From: Actinomyces weissii
Lineage (GTDB): Bacteria; Actinomycetota; Actinomycetes; Actinomycetales; Actinomycetaceae
Direction of reading: 5' to 3'
Assembly (NCBI RefSeq): GCF_016598775.1
Contig: NZ_CP066802.1
Span: forward strand, 744,001-808,000
Length of the DNA: 64,000 nucleotides
In this document: piece after piece, positions 17,587 through 25,977 of the stretch
How positions within the stretch are numbered: the stretch's first letter is position 1
How the letters are laid out: each line of letters starts with the position of its first letter
Translations under genes and position numbers: made by a program
Notes under the pieces: model-generated
The model's input: the letters and a program-made list of their open reading frames with translations, nothing else
Database searches by the model: none
What the model was told of the DNA's origin: nothing

Positions 17587-18738
17587 GTGACTGCAGCTGA
17601 CACCCCCCAGGCCCCGCCGGTCCACGCGATCATCCCCGCCGGTGGTGCGGGCACCCGGCTCTGGCCGCTCTCGCGCCGCAACCACCCCAAGTTCCTGCTG
17701 GACCTGACCGGGCAGGGCCGCAGTCTGCTGCAGGGCACGGTTCGGCGGCTGGAGCCGGTGGCCGCCTCCGTCACCGTGGTCACCGGGGCCGCTCACGTGG
17801 AGGCGGTGGCTTCCCAGCTGCCGGACCTGCCCGCCGAGGGCCTGCTGGCAGAGCCCTCCCCCCGGGACTCCATGGCTGCGATCGGCCTGGCCGCCACGCT
17901 CCTGGCCAAGCGGCACGGGGCTGAGGCCGTAATCGGCTCCTTCGCGGCGGACCACACCATCAAGGACGAGGCGGCCTTCCACGACGCCGTGCGCCAGGCC
18001 GCGCTGCTGGCCCAGGAGGGGTGGGTGGTGACCATCGGGATCGAGGCCACCGGCCCCTCCAGCGCCTTCGGGTACATCAGCTCCGGCGACGCCCTGGGGG
18101 TGGCCGGGGCACCTGCTGGACGGCGGGTGCTGGCCTTCACCGAGAAGCCCGACGCCGTCACCGCCGCCCGCTACCTGGCCGCTGGCGGCTACTGGTGGAA
18201 CGCGGGGATGTTCGTGGCGCAGGCCGGGGTGCTGCTGGAGCACCTGCGCCGTCAGAAGCCCGCCCTGGCGGCCGGGCTGGACGTGATCGCCACAGCCTGG
18301 GACACGCCCTCGCGCGAGGAGGTGCTGGAGCTGACCTGGCCGCGCCTGGAGAAGGTCGCGATCGATCACGCTATCGCGGAGCCGGTGGCCGCCGAGGGCG
18401 GGGTGGCGGTGGTTCCCGTGGACATGGGCTGGGACGACGTGGGCGGTTTTGACGCGCTTACCGGGCTGGTGCCCGCGCGCCAGGAGGGGGCGGCCGCCGG
18501 GGTGGCGGTGCTGGACCGGGCCGCCCACGGGGGAGCGCCCGCCGACGTGGACGCGGTGGACAGCCAGGGTGCGCTGGTGGCCTCCACGACGGGGCGGCGC
18601 GTGGTCCTGCTGGGGGTGCCCGGGCTGGTGGTGGTGGACACGCCCGACGCCCTGCTGGTGACCACCCCCGAGCACGCCCAGGACGTCAAGGGAGCGGTCG
18701 AGCGCCTGACCGCCACCAACCGCACCCCCCTCCTCTAA
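17587..18738 (+). CDS. manC: Mannose-1-phosphate guanylyltransferase
   Basis: Makes GDP-mannose from GTP and mannose-1-phosphate for glycans and mannosylated lipids. The nucleotidyltransferase signature IIPAGGAGTRLWPLSRRNHPKFLL is at 14-37. The 383-residue product also has SFAADHTI, a GYISSGD loop, FTEKPD, GGYWWNAGMFV and DMGWDDVGGFDAL. Start is GTG, nine bases after the YihY stop, so the two genes probably share a transcript. The phosphomannomutase/phosphoglucomutase gene at 28-30 kb could supply its substrate. A type A repeat begins at its stop codon. Confidence 0.95.
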   Translation: MTAADTPQAPPVHAIIPAGGAGTRLWPLSRRNHPKFLLDLTGQGRSLLQGTVRRLEPVAASVTVVTGAAHVEAVASQLPDLPAEGLLAEPSPRDSMAAIGLAATLLAKRHGAEAVIGSFAADHTIKDEAAFHDAVRQAALLAQEGWVVTIGIEATGPSSAFGYISSGDALGVAGAPAGRRVLAFTEKPDAVTAARYLAAGGYWWNAGMFVAQAGVLLEHLRRQKPALAAGLDVIATAWDTPSREEVLELTWPRLEKVAIDHAIAEPVAAEGGVAVVPVDMGWDDVGGFDALTGLVPARQEGAAAGVAVLDRAAHGGAPADVDAVDSQGALVASTTGRRVVLLGVPGLVVVDTPDALLVTTPEHAQDVKGAVERLTATNRTPLL

Positions 18739-18752
18739 CCACCCCCTTTCTT

Positions 18753-18801
18753 ACCGCGAGACCGGGACATATGGCTCGCGAGACCGGTAAGGGTGACCTT
18801 A
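18753..18801 (+). repeat. Type A direct-repeat element, copy 1
   Basis: Two CGCGAGACCGG units 22 bases apart (the first followed by GACATATG), then TAAGGGTGACCTTA. It begins about 15 bases after the manC stop. The CTAACCACCCCCTT preceding it is shared with copy 3 at the end of the phosphohexomutase gene. Confidence 0.85.
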
Positions 18802-18941
18802 CTTGATGGCGGTGGGGTTGGGCCGGTGCCCAGACAGCCTCTTACTCCGGGCTCGTACCTGTCTCCCGTAGGTCCGGGCTAGCACCCCTCGCCCGCAGGT
18901 CCGGCCCCTCGGTCCGCGGCGAGCACACCTCCCTCGCCTCC
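18802..18941. other. Gap between repeat elements A1 and B1
   Basis: Part of a 447-bp space between manC and the next gene. Apart from the two repeat elements nothing coding is seen. The last 180 bases (19005-19185) contain only the short approach to the next ribosome site. Confidence 0.5.
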
Positions 18942-19004
18942 ACTTGTGCATTTCGGCGCGAGTGGTGCGGTATTCCGGCACCACTCGCGCCGAAATGCAC
19001 AAGT
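18942..19004. repeat. Type B 63-bp palindrome, copy 1
   Basis: ACTTGTGCATTTCGGCGC continues to a 27-base arm, a nine-base loop (ggtattccg) and an exact 27-base complementary arm ending at 19004. The left flank is GCCTCC and the right flank CAGGGG; copy 2 has the same flanks in inverted order. It would form a very stable hairpin on either strand. Confidence 0.9.
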
Positions 19005-19185
19005 CAGGGGGTGGCGCGCCAGGCTCTTCTCCAACCTGGCCAGGCCCGCCACCGGGCACTTGGTGGCGGGCCGTCGATCGTGAGCTCCACATGCACCACC
19101 GGCAGGTCCCACCACGCCAGTGCCATAACGAGCACCTCCACCGGTGCCTGCCCCCGGTTCTCCAGCAGCCCAGGTGGGGGAAGAT

Positions 19186-19992
19186 ATGCCCGTGACCGCC
19201 AAGCCTGCCGCCAGCCCCCGTAACCGCCCCACCCTGCGCGGCCGCCTTGCCGGGGCGCACCTGCAGGTGGAGGCGACCGACGGCTCCGGCGTCGTCACCA
19301 TGACCCAGCAGGACGGCACCACCTGCGGGGCCACCGCCCTGCTCGGCGCGCACCTGCTACTCGGCGGCAGCCTGCCGACGACGGCCAGCCCCGGTCGCCC
19401 AGGCCTCCCGGCGACGCTAGGGGCCCTGCAACGCAGCCTGCAACGCCGTCTGAACCGTAACGCCGCAGGCGGGGCGGTACCCCTTCCCTGGACCCGTCAC
19501 CTGGGCTCCACCCCCTGGGCGGTGGCCGCCGAGATGACCCGGCTGGTGCGCGCCCAGCACCCCTGGACCCCCGCCTACCGCCTGCGCTGGGTGCGGGACG
19601 CCGGCCGGCTCTGGCCCCAGGTGGTCGAGCGCCTGCGCCGTCACCTGGCCCAGGGGGAGCCGGTCATCCTGCTCACCGGCGGGCCCCTGCGGCACGTCCC
19701 CGCCACCGCCGACGGCGCCCCCGTCAGCACGCGGATCACCACCCTGCTCTCCCGCACCCCGGCCCTGCCCCGCCACTACGTGCTGGCCGTGCCCTGGGAT
19801 CTGCTGGGCCAGGATGACCCGGGCCCGGGGCGGGTGCCGCTCTACGAGCCCTCCGCAGGCACTATCAGCACCCTGGACCTGCTGGCGCCCTGGGACCGGC
19901 ACGCCAGCGGTCCGCCCGCCCTGGGGCACTGGCCCCGCGTCCTAGGAGTCATCATGCCCGGTAGGGCGGAAGGAGAAGCCGTTAGTGACTGA
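19186..19992 (+). CDS. Uncharacterised protein with possible papain-like (C39-like) cysteine peptidase fold
   Basis: I do not recognise a named family. The 268-residue protein has an early Cys in MTQQDGTTCGATALL (about residue 47), a pattern like the QxxxxxCG active site of C39/papain-like peptidases. A later His in PRHYVLAVPW and an acidic VPLYEPSAG segment stand where His and Asp/Asn would be expected. There is no signal peptide or membrane segment. GGGGAAG precedes the chosen ATG. The last eight bases overlap the pepT start, so it is coupled to a tripeptidase, which fits a proteolysis role but does not prove one. Confidence 0.6.
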   Translation: MPVTAKPAASPRNRPTLRGRLAGAHLQVEATDGSGVVTMTQQDGTTCGATALLGAHLLLGGSLPTTASPGRPGLPATLGALQRSLQRRLNRNAAGGAVPLPWTRHLGSTPWAVAAEMTRLVRAQHPWTPAYRLRWVRDAGRLWPQVVERLRRHLAQGEPVILLTGGPLRHVPATADGAPVSTRITTLLSRTPALPRHYVLAVPWDLLGQDDPGPGRVPLYEPSAGTISTLDLLAPWDRHASGPPALGHWPRVLGVIMPGRAEGEAVSD

Positions 19993-21391
19993 GCAGACTC
20001 CGAGCAACGGCCCGGAGCCCACCGCGGCCCCGGCCTCGGCCCCCACCACCACCCACACTGCGGCCCCCACCACCACCCCCGGCGTCGCCCCCACCCCGGA
20101 CCCCACCGCGGCCCTGGGGCAGGCGCTGGCCACGCGCTTCCTGCGCTACAGCGCCGTCACCAGCCAGTCCGACGCCGCCGCGACCACCGTGCCCAGCACC
20201 CCCGGGCAGCGCGAGCTCGCCCAGCTGCTGGCCCAGGAGCTGCAGCAGGCGGGGGCGGCAGACGTGCACCTGTCGTCCACCGCCGTGCTCACCGCCACCG
20301 TCCCCTCCACCCTGCCGCCGGGCCGCACGGCACCGGTGGTGGGACTGTGCACCCACCTGGACACCGCCGACGCCGGGCTCAGCCCCCAGGTCAGGGCCCA
20401 GGTGGTGCGCTATGCGGGAGGGGACCTGCCGCTGGGTGACGGTGCCCGCGTGATCACCCTGGCGGAGCACCCCGAGCTGGGCCGCTACACCGGGCAGCCG
20501 CTGCTGGTGGGGGACGGCACCAGCGTGCTGGGGGCGGACGACAAGGCCGGGGTCGCCGTCGTCATGCAGCTGGCCTGCGACCTGCTCATGGCCGACGCCG
20601 ACGGCGGGGCCCCGCCTCACGGTGAGCTGCGCCTGGCCTTCGTCCCGGACGAGGAGATCGGGCTGCGGGGCGTGCGCACCATGGACCTGGCCCGTTTCCC
20701 GGTGGACTACGCCTACACCATCGACTCCTGCGAGGTGGGGGAGGTGGTCCAGGAGACCTTCAACGCGGCCACCGCCACGCTCACAGTCACCGGCGTGAGC
20801 CCCCACCCCATGAGCGCCAAGGGAGTGCTGGTGAACCCGATCCTGGTGGCGCACGAGCTGATCGGCCGCCTGGACCCCGCGCAGACCCCGGAGCGCACCC
20901 AGGGGCGGGAGGGCTACATCTGGGTGAACCAGATCCGGGGCGACCAGGCCACCGCCGTGGTGACCCTCTCCATCCGTGACCACGACCGGGCGGGCTACGA
21001 GGCCCGCAAGGAGCTGCTGCACCAGCTGGTGGCGGAGGTGGCGCGTGCCCACCCACGGGCCCGCCTGGAGCTGGAGGTGGAGGACGTCTACACCAACCTG
21101 GCCGACGCCCGCACCCCGGCCAACGCGGTCGCCCTGGAGCGGGTGTACACCGCGCTTGACAGGCTGGGAATCAGGCCGCTGCCGCTGGCCATGCGTGGGG
21201 GCACGGACGGCTCCTGGCTCTCCGCGCAGGGGATCTTTACCCCTAACGTCTTCACCGGGGCGCACAACTTCCACTCCTGGGCCGAGTTCCTGCCGCTGCG
21301 CTCCTTCGCCGCCAGCTACCTGGTGGTGCGTGAGCTGGTGCGCCTAGCGGCTGAGGACGGCGGGCCGGCCCAGGTCGGCGGGCAGCACTGA
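19985..21391 (+). CDS. pepT: Peptidase T (tripeptide aminopeptidase)
   Basis: M20 zinc aminopeptidase that removes the N-terminal residue from tripeptides in the cytosol. Metal and catalytic segments: LCTHLDTADAG, VLGADDKAGVAV, FVPDEEIGLRG, and MRGGTDGSWLS ... VFTGAHNFHSWAEF. At 468 residues it is longer than the usual 410, owing to a Pro/Thr/Ala-rich N-terminal tail of about 45 residues. GTG start with GGAAGGAG upstream, overlapping the previous gene by eight bases. A 16-bp perfect stem-loop terminator follows. Confidence 0.95.
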   Translation: MTEQTPSNGPEPTAAPASAPTTTHTAAPTTTPGVAPTPDPTAALGQALATRFLRYSAVTSQSDAAATTVPSTPGQRELAQLLAQELQQAGAADVHLSSTAVLTATVPSTLPPGRTAPVVGLCTHLDTADAGLSPQVRAQVVRYAGGDLPLGDGARVITLAEHPELGRYTGQPLLVGDGTSVLGADDKAGVAVVMQLACDLLMADADGGAPPHGELRLAFVPDEEIGLRGVRTMDLARFPVDYAYTIDSCEVGEVVQETFNAATATLTVTGVSPHPMSAKGVLVNPILVAHELIGRLDPAQTPERTQGREGYIWVNQIRGDQATAVVTLSIRDHDRAGYEARKELLHQLVAEVARAHPRARLELEVEDVYTNLADARTPANAVALERVYTALDRLGIRPLPLAMRGGTDGSWLSAQGIFTPNVFTGAHNFHSWAEFLPLRSFAASYLVVRELVRLAAEDGGPAQVGGQH

Positions 21392-21426
21392 GGACGGCGC
21401 AGCGCGCCCTGCCTAACGGTTACAGC

Positions 21427-21459
21427 ACTGGGGGGTGGAGCACTGCTCCACCCCCCAGT
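21427..21459. terminator. Bidirectional terminator between pepT and the FG-GAP gene
   Basis: ACTGGGGGGTGGAGCA and its exact complement around a single central base: a 16-bp perfect inverted repeat in the convergent gap. Confidence 0.8.
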
Positions 21460-21554
21460 CGTCTACGCTGCCCGCCCCGTCCGGCAGAGCCAGTCAGGAG
21501 GCGGTCCTGCCGGTCCCTCCGGCGGCACCGTCCTTTGACAGGCAGCCTGGCTTC

Positions 21555-23684
21555 TCAGCCCTGCTGGCGACGCCGGGCCCGGACCGCCAGGGCCAGTCCA
21601 CCGGCCGCAGCCGCGGCGGCGGCCAGGGCGCAGGCGGCCAGGACCGAGCCTGCACCGGTGCGCGCCAGCAGCCCGGAAGGGCTGTTCTGGGCGGCGGGTC
21701 CAGCCTGCGCCTGGGAGTCCGGCGCGGGGCTGGGCGTCGGGCTGCTGCCCGCACCTGACCCGGCAGGCGGCTCCTCGGCCCCCGGCTGCCCGCCGGGGGC
21801 ACCGGGGCCTCCTCCCGGGTTGCCCTGGCCCTGCGGGGCCGCCGGGGCGGGTACCGGCCTCACGGTCGTGGCCAGCACGTGGGCGGCGTGCACCGCGCCC
21901 TCCTCGCCGTCGTGGTCGTGGACCACGCCGTCACCACCGACGGCCAGGGTGGGGGATCCCAGGTGGCTGCCCACGAAGGCCACCGCCCGGCCAGAGCGGG
22001 AGCGGGGGCTGGGGGAGGCGATGGTGCGCAGCTCATCCCCGAGCTCCGCCAGGGAGCGCACGGGGGAGGAGAAGGCGCTGACCGGGAACACGTAGGTGGC
22101 GCCAGCCTCCTGCGCGGTGCCCTGCGCGCCCAGGGCCACCAGGGTCACGGTGCCGGGGGCCACCAGGGCGTCCACGGCGTACCCGGCTGAGTCGCCCGGG
22201 GTCAGGCCGGTGATGACCCGGGCCTGCGGGTCCTGCTGGCCGGTGGGGCTGATGCGCACGGTGGCGGGCAGCTGGGCGGAGCCCCGCACCAGCACCACAC
22301 CGCCGGTGGTGACTCCCACGGCGTGCCCGCCGTCGAAGCCGATCAGCAGGTCGCCTACGCCGTCGCCGTCGGCGTCACCGGCGGGGGCCACGGAGGTGCC
22401 TGCCCCCAGGCGGTAGGAGGCGGAGGGGTCCATCTCCAGGGTGCTGCCCGCGAACTCGCCGTCCAGGTCCAGGCGCGCGCCGGGGCGCACCCCGGTCAGC
22501 AGCCAGGCGCGGCCGGGGACCACGTTGGTGCCGGAGGCGTGCGTGTAGTCGCTCAGGACGAAGTCCTCCTGCCCGTCTGCGTTGACGTCCCCGACCCGGT
22601 CGAAGGCGGTGGCCAGGTTGCCTGCAGGGCTGAGCACGCGTGCCAGCAGGTGCTGGGGCTCGGCCAGCGGCTCGCGCAGGTCCACGGCGGCCCCGCCGGC
22701 GTGACCGGCCACCACGTAGGCGATGCCCCGGTCGGTGCCCTGCCCGGGGGCGGGGGAGAGGGCCTGGCGGGAGTTGGTGAGCACCAGGGCCAGGTCGGCC
22801 AGTCCGTCGCCGTCTAGGTCCCCGGCGGCGGACAGGTGGGCGGCGGGGCTGCCGGTGGTGGGGAGCAGGACCGTGAAGCCGTGCTCGGGGGCCAGGTCAT
22901 TCAGCCTGGCCTCATGCAGCCGGGGGCCGCCGTAGAGGACCCAGGCCCGGCCCATGGTGTGGGAGCCGACGGCGAGGTCGTCCACGCCGTCGCCGTTGGT
23001 GTCCCCCAGGCAGGCTACGGACAGGCCGACGACGGCGTCGTCCCCCTCCTCGCCGGGCTCGGTGGGGCCGTTGACGTAGATGACGTGCTCGCTCGGGAGG
23101 GCGGTGCCGGGCGCGCCTCCGGGGACTACCACCAGGCGGCCGGTGACGTTGTGCACCCAGCCGTGGTTCTCGGTGTCGACGTAGTAGGGGTCGAAGCGCC
23201 ACACGGAGCGGGTGAGCTCGGAGGTGATGATGTCGGGGCGGGCGTCGCCGGTCACGTCGCAGGTGCCGCGGGCGATGGTGGAGCCCAGGGAGTTGCCGAA
23301 CTCTCCCAGCCAGGACTTCTCCTGGTCGGTATCCACCGGCTGCAGGGCCGCCGGGGGCGGGGTGATGACCGGCGGGTCGGTGCGGGGCCGGTCTCCGGGG
23401 GTGCCGGGGGCGGGTGGCCTGGGGGCCTCCGGGGTCGTGGGGGCGTCGCCTGAGCCCGGAGGCTGGGAGGGGCCGAAGAGGTCATCGTCGTCGTCGCTGC
23501 TGCCGTCGCCGGGGCGCGCGGGTCGCTCGGGGAAGGGGCCGGGCTCCGGGCCGAAGACGTCGTCCAGGTCCTCGTACCCGGTGGCGGGCGCGTGGCTGGG
23601 GAGGGCCGCGGCGGCAGGGGACAGGATCAGGGACAGGGATAGCAGGCAGGCGGCTGCTGCCGGTCTGGGACGGAGGGAGGTCAT
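21555..23684 (-). CDS. Secreted FG-GAP (integrin-alpha-like) protein with LAxTG sortase signal
   Basis: Surface protein of 709 residues. A signal peptide (about 1-28, hydrophobic core ACLLSLSLILSPAAAA) is followed by an acidic Pro-rich stretch. Repeated FG-GAP blades with Ca-binding DxDGDGxxD loops come next (GDTNGDGVDDLAVG, GDLDGDGLADLAL, GDVNADGQEDFVL, GDADGDGVGDLLIG), forming a probable beta-propeller. A Pro/Gly-rich linker and a sorting signal LLARTGAG + hydrophobic helix + RARRRQQG end the protein. LARTG matches the LAxTG motif of class E sortases. It is divergent from a TroA-type metal transporter and shares its 164-bp control region, including a DtxR-like box. A metal-related role is inferred only from this. 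Confidence 0.85.
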   Translation of the reverse strand: MTSLRPRPAAAACLLSLSLILSPAAAALPSHAPATGYEDLDDVFGPEPGPFPERPARPGDGSSDDDDDLFGPSQPPGSGDAPTTPEAPRPPAPGTPGDRPRTDPPVITPPPAALQPVDTDQEKSWLGEFGNSLGSTIARGTCDVTGDARPDIITSELTRSVWRFDPYYVDTENHGWVHNVTGRLVVVPGGAPGTALPSEHVIYVNGPTEPGEEGDDAVVGLSVACLGDTNGDGVDDLAVGSHTMGRAWVLYGGPRLHEARLNDLAPEHGFTVLLPTTGSPAAHLSAAGDLDGDGLADLALVLTNSRQALSPAPGQGTDRGIAYVVAGHAGGAAVDLREPLAEPQHLLARVLSPAGNLATAFDRVGDVNADGQEDFVLSDYTHASGTNVVPGRAWLLTGVRPGARLDLDGEFAGSTLEMDPSASYRLGAGTSVAPAGDADGDGVGDLLIGFDGGHAVGVTTGGVVLVRGSAQLPATVRISPTGQQDPQARVITGLTPGDSAGYAVDALVAPGTVTLVALGAQGTAQEAGATYVFPVSAFSSPVRSLAELGDELRTIASPSPRSRSGRAVAFVGSHLGSPTLAVGGDGVVHDHDGEEGAVHAAHVLATTVRPVPAPAAPQGQGNPGGGPGAPGGQPGAEEPPAGSGAGSSPTPSPAPDSQAQAGPAAQNSPSGLLARTGAGSVLAACALAAAAAAAGGLALAVRARRRQQG

Positions 23685-23731
23685 CGGGGCCTTTCAAAGG
23701 GGTAACGGTATGGTTGCCTCACTCATCCGGG

Positions 23732-23750
23732 TGAGGTGAGGCTAGCCTAT
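23732..23750. promoter_or_regulatory. DtxR/IdeR-family box
   Basis: TGAGGTGAGGCTAGCCTAT matches the consensus TTAGGTTAGGCTAACCTAA at 15 of 19 positions. It lies 48 bases from the FG-GAP start codon and about 60 bases from the -35 of the metal ABC operon, so the FG-GAP gene is the closer target. A CCTCAC/GTGAGG inverted repeat overlaps its edge. Confidence 0.6.
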
Positions 23751-23801
23751 CTAAGTTCCTCAGAGGTGGCGAAACTGTCGCCCTCACCTCAGTGGCGGCA
23801 T

Positions 23802-23841
23802 GGTTTCGTGTTTGCGAAACCGCACTGGGGGAAACTAGTGT
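23802..23841 (+). promoter_or_regulatory. Promoter of the metal ABC operon with overlapping palindrome
   Basis: TTGCGA (23812-23817) and TAGTGT (23836-23841) are 18 bases apart; the start codon follows seven bases later, suggesting a leaderless message. GGTTTCG-tgtttg-CGAAACC (23802-23821), a perfect 7+7 inverted repeat, covers the -35 and could be an operator. The half-site CGAAACC recurs just after the start codon (23851-23857). Confidence 0.5.
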
Positions 23842-23848
23842 TTAGGTC

Positions 23849-25045
23849 ATGCGAAACCCCAAGAACCTCCCTGTGGCCCTGCGCGCCTGCGCCGTCCTGG
23901 CTGCTGCGACCCTGACCCTCAGCGCCTGTGGCGGTACCGGCTCCTCCCAGGCCGACCAGGCCATCAAGGTCGTGGCCTCCACCACCCAGATCTGCGACTA
24001 CGTCAGCCAGCTCGGCAGCGGCGGGCAGGACCTGGCCCTTACCCGCACCGGCGCTGACGGCACCACCACCGAGCTGGGGGCCGACCCCGCCCAGGCCAAG
24101 GCCCACCTGCGTCTCACCTGCCTGCTCGCCCCCAACGCCTCCGCCCACGAGCACGACATGACCCCCGGCCAGTCCAAGGCCCTGGCCGAGGCTGACCTGT
24201 TCCTGGTAAACGGCGTGGACCTGGAGCACTTCCTGGACGCCGCCATCACCTCCACCGGCTTCAAGGGCAAGATGGTGGTCACCTCCGGTGTCACCGGTGC
24301 CGTGGACGTAGACGACCTGGCCGGCCAGCAGGCCAAGGAGAAGGACCTGCCCTACCAGGTTGACCGTGGCACCAGCAAGGTGGAGGTCGCCGAGTGGCCC
24401 TTCCCGCCCGAGGACGGCGAGTCCGCCCCCGAGTTCCGCTTCGACCCGCACGTCTGGACCGCCCCCGAGAACGCCGTCGTGCAGGTCACCAACATCGGTG
24501 AGGCCCTGGCCGCCGCCGCCCCCGAGCCCGCCGTGGCTGACCTTCTGCGCCAGCACACCAAGGACTACACCACCCTCCTCAACGAGCTGGACACCTGGGT
24601 CCGCAGCTCGCTGGACTCCGTGCCCGTCGAGCAGCGTGTCCTGTTCACCAGCCACGACGCCTTCGGCTACCTCGCAAAGTCCTACGACGTGAAGTTCCAG
24701 GGAGCGGCCCTGTCAGACTTCAACGCCCAGCAGGACGCCACCGCCCAGAAGATCCAGTCCACCGCCGACGAGATCAAGGCCTCCGGGGCCGTGGCCATCT
24801 TCGCGGAGAACTCCAACAACCCCAAGGCGGTGGAGAAGGTCGCCGAGCTTGCCGGGGTCAAGGCCGTCATCGGTGACGAGGCCCTCTACGGCGACTCCCT
24901 GGGTGACCCCGGATCCGACGGCGAGACCTACATCGGCTCCGTCATGCACAACGTCACCAACCTGGTGACCGCCTGGGACGGCACCGTGGCCCCCGTGCCG
25001 GACAGCCTCAAGACCTGGACTCCCAAGCAGGTGGTCAGCAAGTGA
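23849..25045 (+). CDS. Zinc/manganese ABC transporter substrate-binding lipoprotein (TroA/ZnuA family)
   Basis: Metal-binding lipoprotein, 398 residues, with lipobox LSAC (Cys27). The predicted ligands are H100 in SAHEHDMTP, H201 in FDPHVW, H269 in TSHDAFGY and D349 in LYGDSLG. That His-His-His-Asp set matches TroA. Mn-specific PsaA/MntC has Glu at the third site, so zinc, or the broader zinc/manganese range of TroA, is favoured. No His-rich loop of the ZnuA kind is present; an acidic loop lies before H201. It starts a four-gene operon: the ATPase GTG overlaps its stop, and two permeases follow. Confidence 0.92.
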   Translation: MRNPKNLPVALRACAVLAAATLTLSACGGTGSSQADQAIKVVASTTQICDYVSQLGSGGQDLALTRTGADGTTTELGADPAQAKAHLRLTCLLAPNASAHEHDMTPGQSKALAEADLFLVNGVDLEHFLDAAITSTGFKGKMVVTSGVTGAVDVDDLAGQQAKEKDLPYQVDRGTSKVEVAEWPFPPEDGESAPEFRFDPHVWTAPENAVVQVTNIGEALAAAAPEPAVADLLRQHTKDYTTLLNELDTWVRSSLDSVPVEQRVLFTSHDAFGYLAKSYDVKFQGAALSDFNAQQDATAQKIQSTADEIKASGAVAIFAENSNNPKAVEKVAELAGVKAVIGDEALYGDSLGDPGSDGETYIGSVMHNVTNLVTAWDGTVAPVPDSLKTWTPKQVVSK

Positions 25046-25977
25046 CATACGGTCCGGTAGTCGAGCTGGAGGGTGCCGCTTTCGCCTACGGCGCCGAGCC
25101 GGTGCTGCGTGACGTCACCGGCACCCTCCAGCCCGGCCAGGCGCTGGCGCTGCTGGGGCCCAACGGCTCCGGCAAGACCACCCTGCTGCGGGCGCTGCTG
25201 GGCATGGTGCGCGTCCACAGCGGCACCGTGCGCGTGGCCGGGGCCGCCCCCGGCAAGGCCCCCCGCGGCACCATCGGCTACGTCCCCCAGGTCGCCGACC
25301 TGGACCCCACCTTCCCGGTCACCGCCCTGGACGTGGTGCTCATGGGCACCTACCCGCGCCTGGGCCTGTGGCGGCGCCCCGGACGCGCAGAGAAGCAGCG
25401 CTGCCTGGAGGCCCTGGAGGCGGTAGGGCTGCGCGAGCGCGCTGGCAGCCGCTTCGGCACCCTCTCCGGCGGGCAGCAGCAGCGCGTCCTGGTGGCCCGC
25501 TGCATCGCCGCCCAGCCGCGCCTCATCCTGCTGGACGAGCCCTTCAACGGCCTGGACCAGCCCAACCGCGACGCCCTGCTAGCGATCATCGTGCGGCTCA
25601 AGGCCGACGGCGTCGGCGTGGTCGTCTCCACCCACGACCTGGTGCTGGCCCAGGAGGTCTGTGAGCAGGTGGCCCTGCTGGCCGGGAGGCAGATCGGCTT
25701 CGGGCCCCGGGAGCAGGTACTGGTTCCAGAGCTGGTGGAGCAGGCCTACGGCGGGCGCGGCTCCGACCGGCTGATCGGCCTGCGGGCGGGGGTGCCGGAT
25801 GGGGAGGCTGCTGGGCTGGCCGGTTCTGGTGTGGCTGCTGGGCTGGCCGGGGTTGGGCAGGTCCCGGATGGGGTGGCCCGAGCTGGTGTGGCTCGGTCCG
25901 GGCCGTCCTCGGACCCGCAGGCCTGGGCCGCCCAGACTGCCCCGTCCGCCGCCGCCCCCACCACGGGGGTGGCCTGA
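25042..25977 (+). CDS. Metal ABC transporter ATP-binding protein
   Basis: ATPase of the TroABCD/ZnuABC-type importer, 311 residues. Motifs are Walker A GPNGSGKTTLLRAL, YVPQ Q-loop, signature LSGGQQQRVLVARC, Walker B LILLDEPFNGLDQ and STHD. The core ends near residue 245; the remaining 65 residues are a Gly/Ala/Val-rich tail that looks low in structure. GTG start overlaps the binding-protein stop (GTGA); the first permease starts on the base after its stop. Confidence 0.94.
   Translation: MTYGPVVELEGAAFAYGAEPVLRDVTGTLQPGQALALLGPNGSGKTTLLRALLGMVRVHSGTVRVAGAAPGKAPRGTIGYVPQVADLDPTFPVTALDVVLMGTYPRLGLWRRPGRAEKQRCLEALEAVGLRERAGSRFGTLSGGQQQRVLVARCIAAQPRLILLDEPFNGLDQPNRDALLAIIVRLKADGVGVVVSTHDLVLAQEVCEQVALLAGRQIGFGPREQVLVPELVEQAYGGRGSDRLIGLRAGVPDGEAAGLAGSGVAAGLAGVGQVPDGVARAGVARSGPSSDPQAWAAQTAPSAAAPTTGVA

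Noticed and set aside
23849..25045. Assignment as a strictly manganese-specific MntC/PsaA protein
   Set aside because: The third ligand position is His (TSHDAFGY), as in TroA, not Glu as in PsaA/MntC; left as zinc/manganese.
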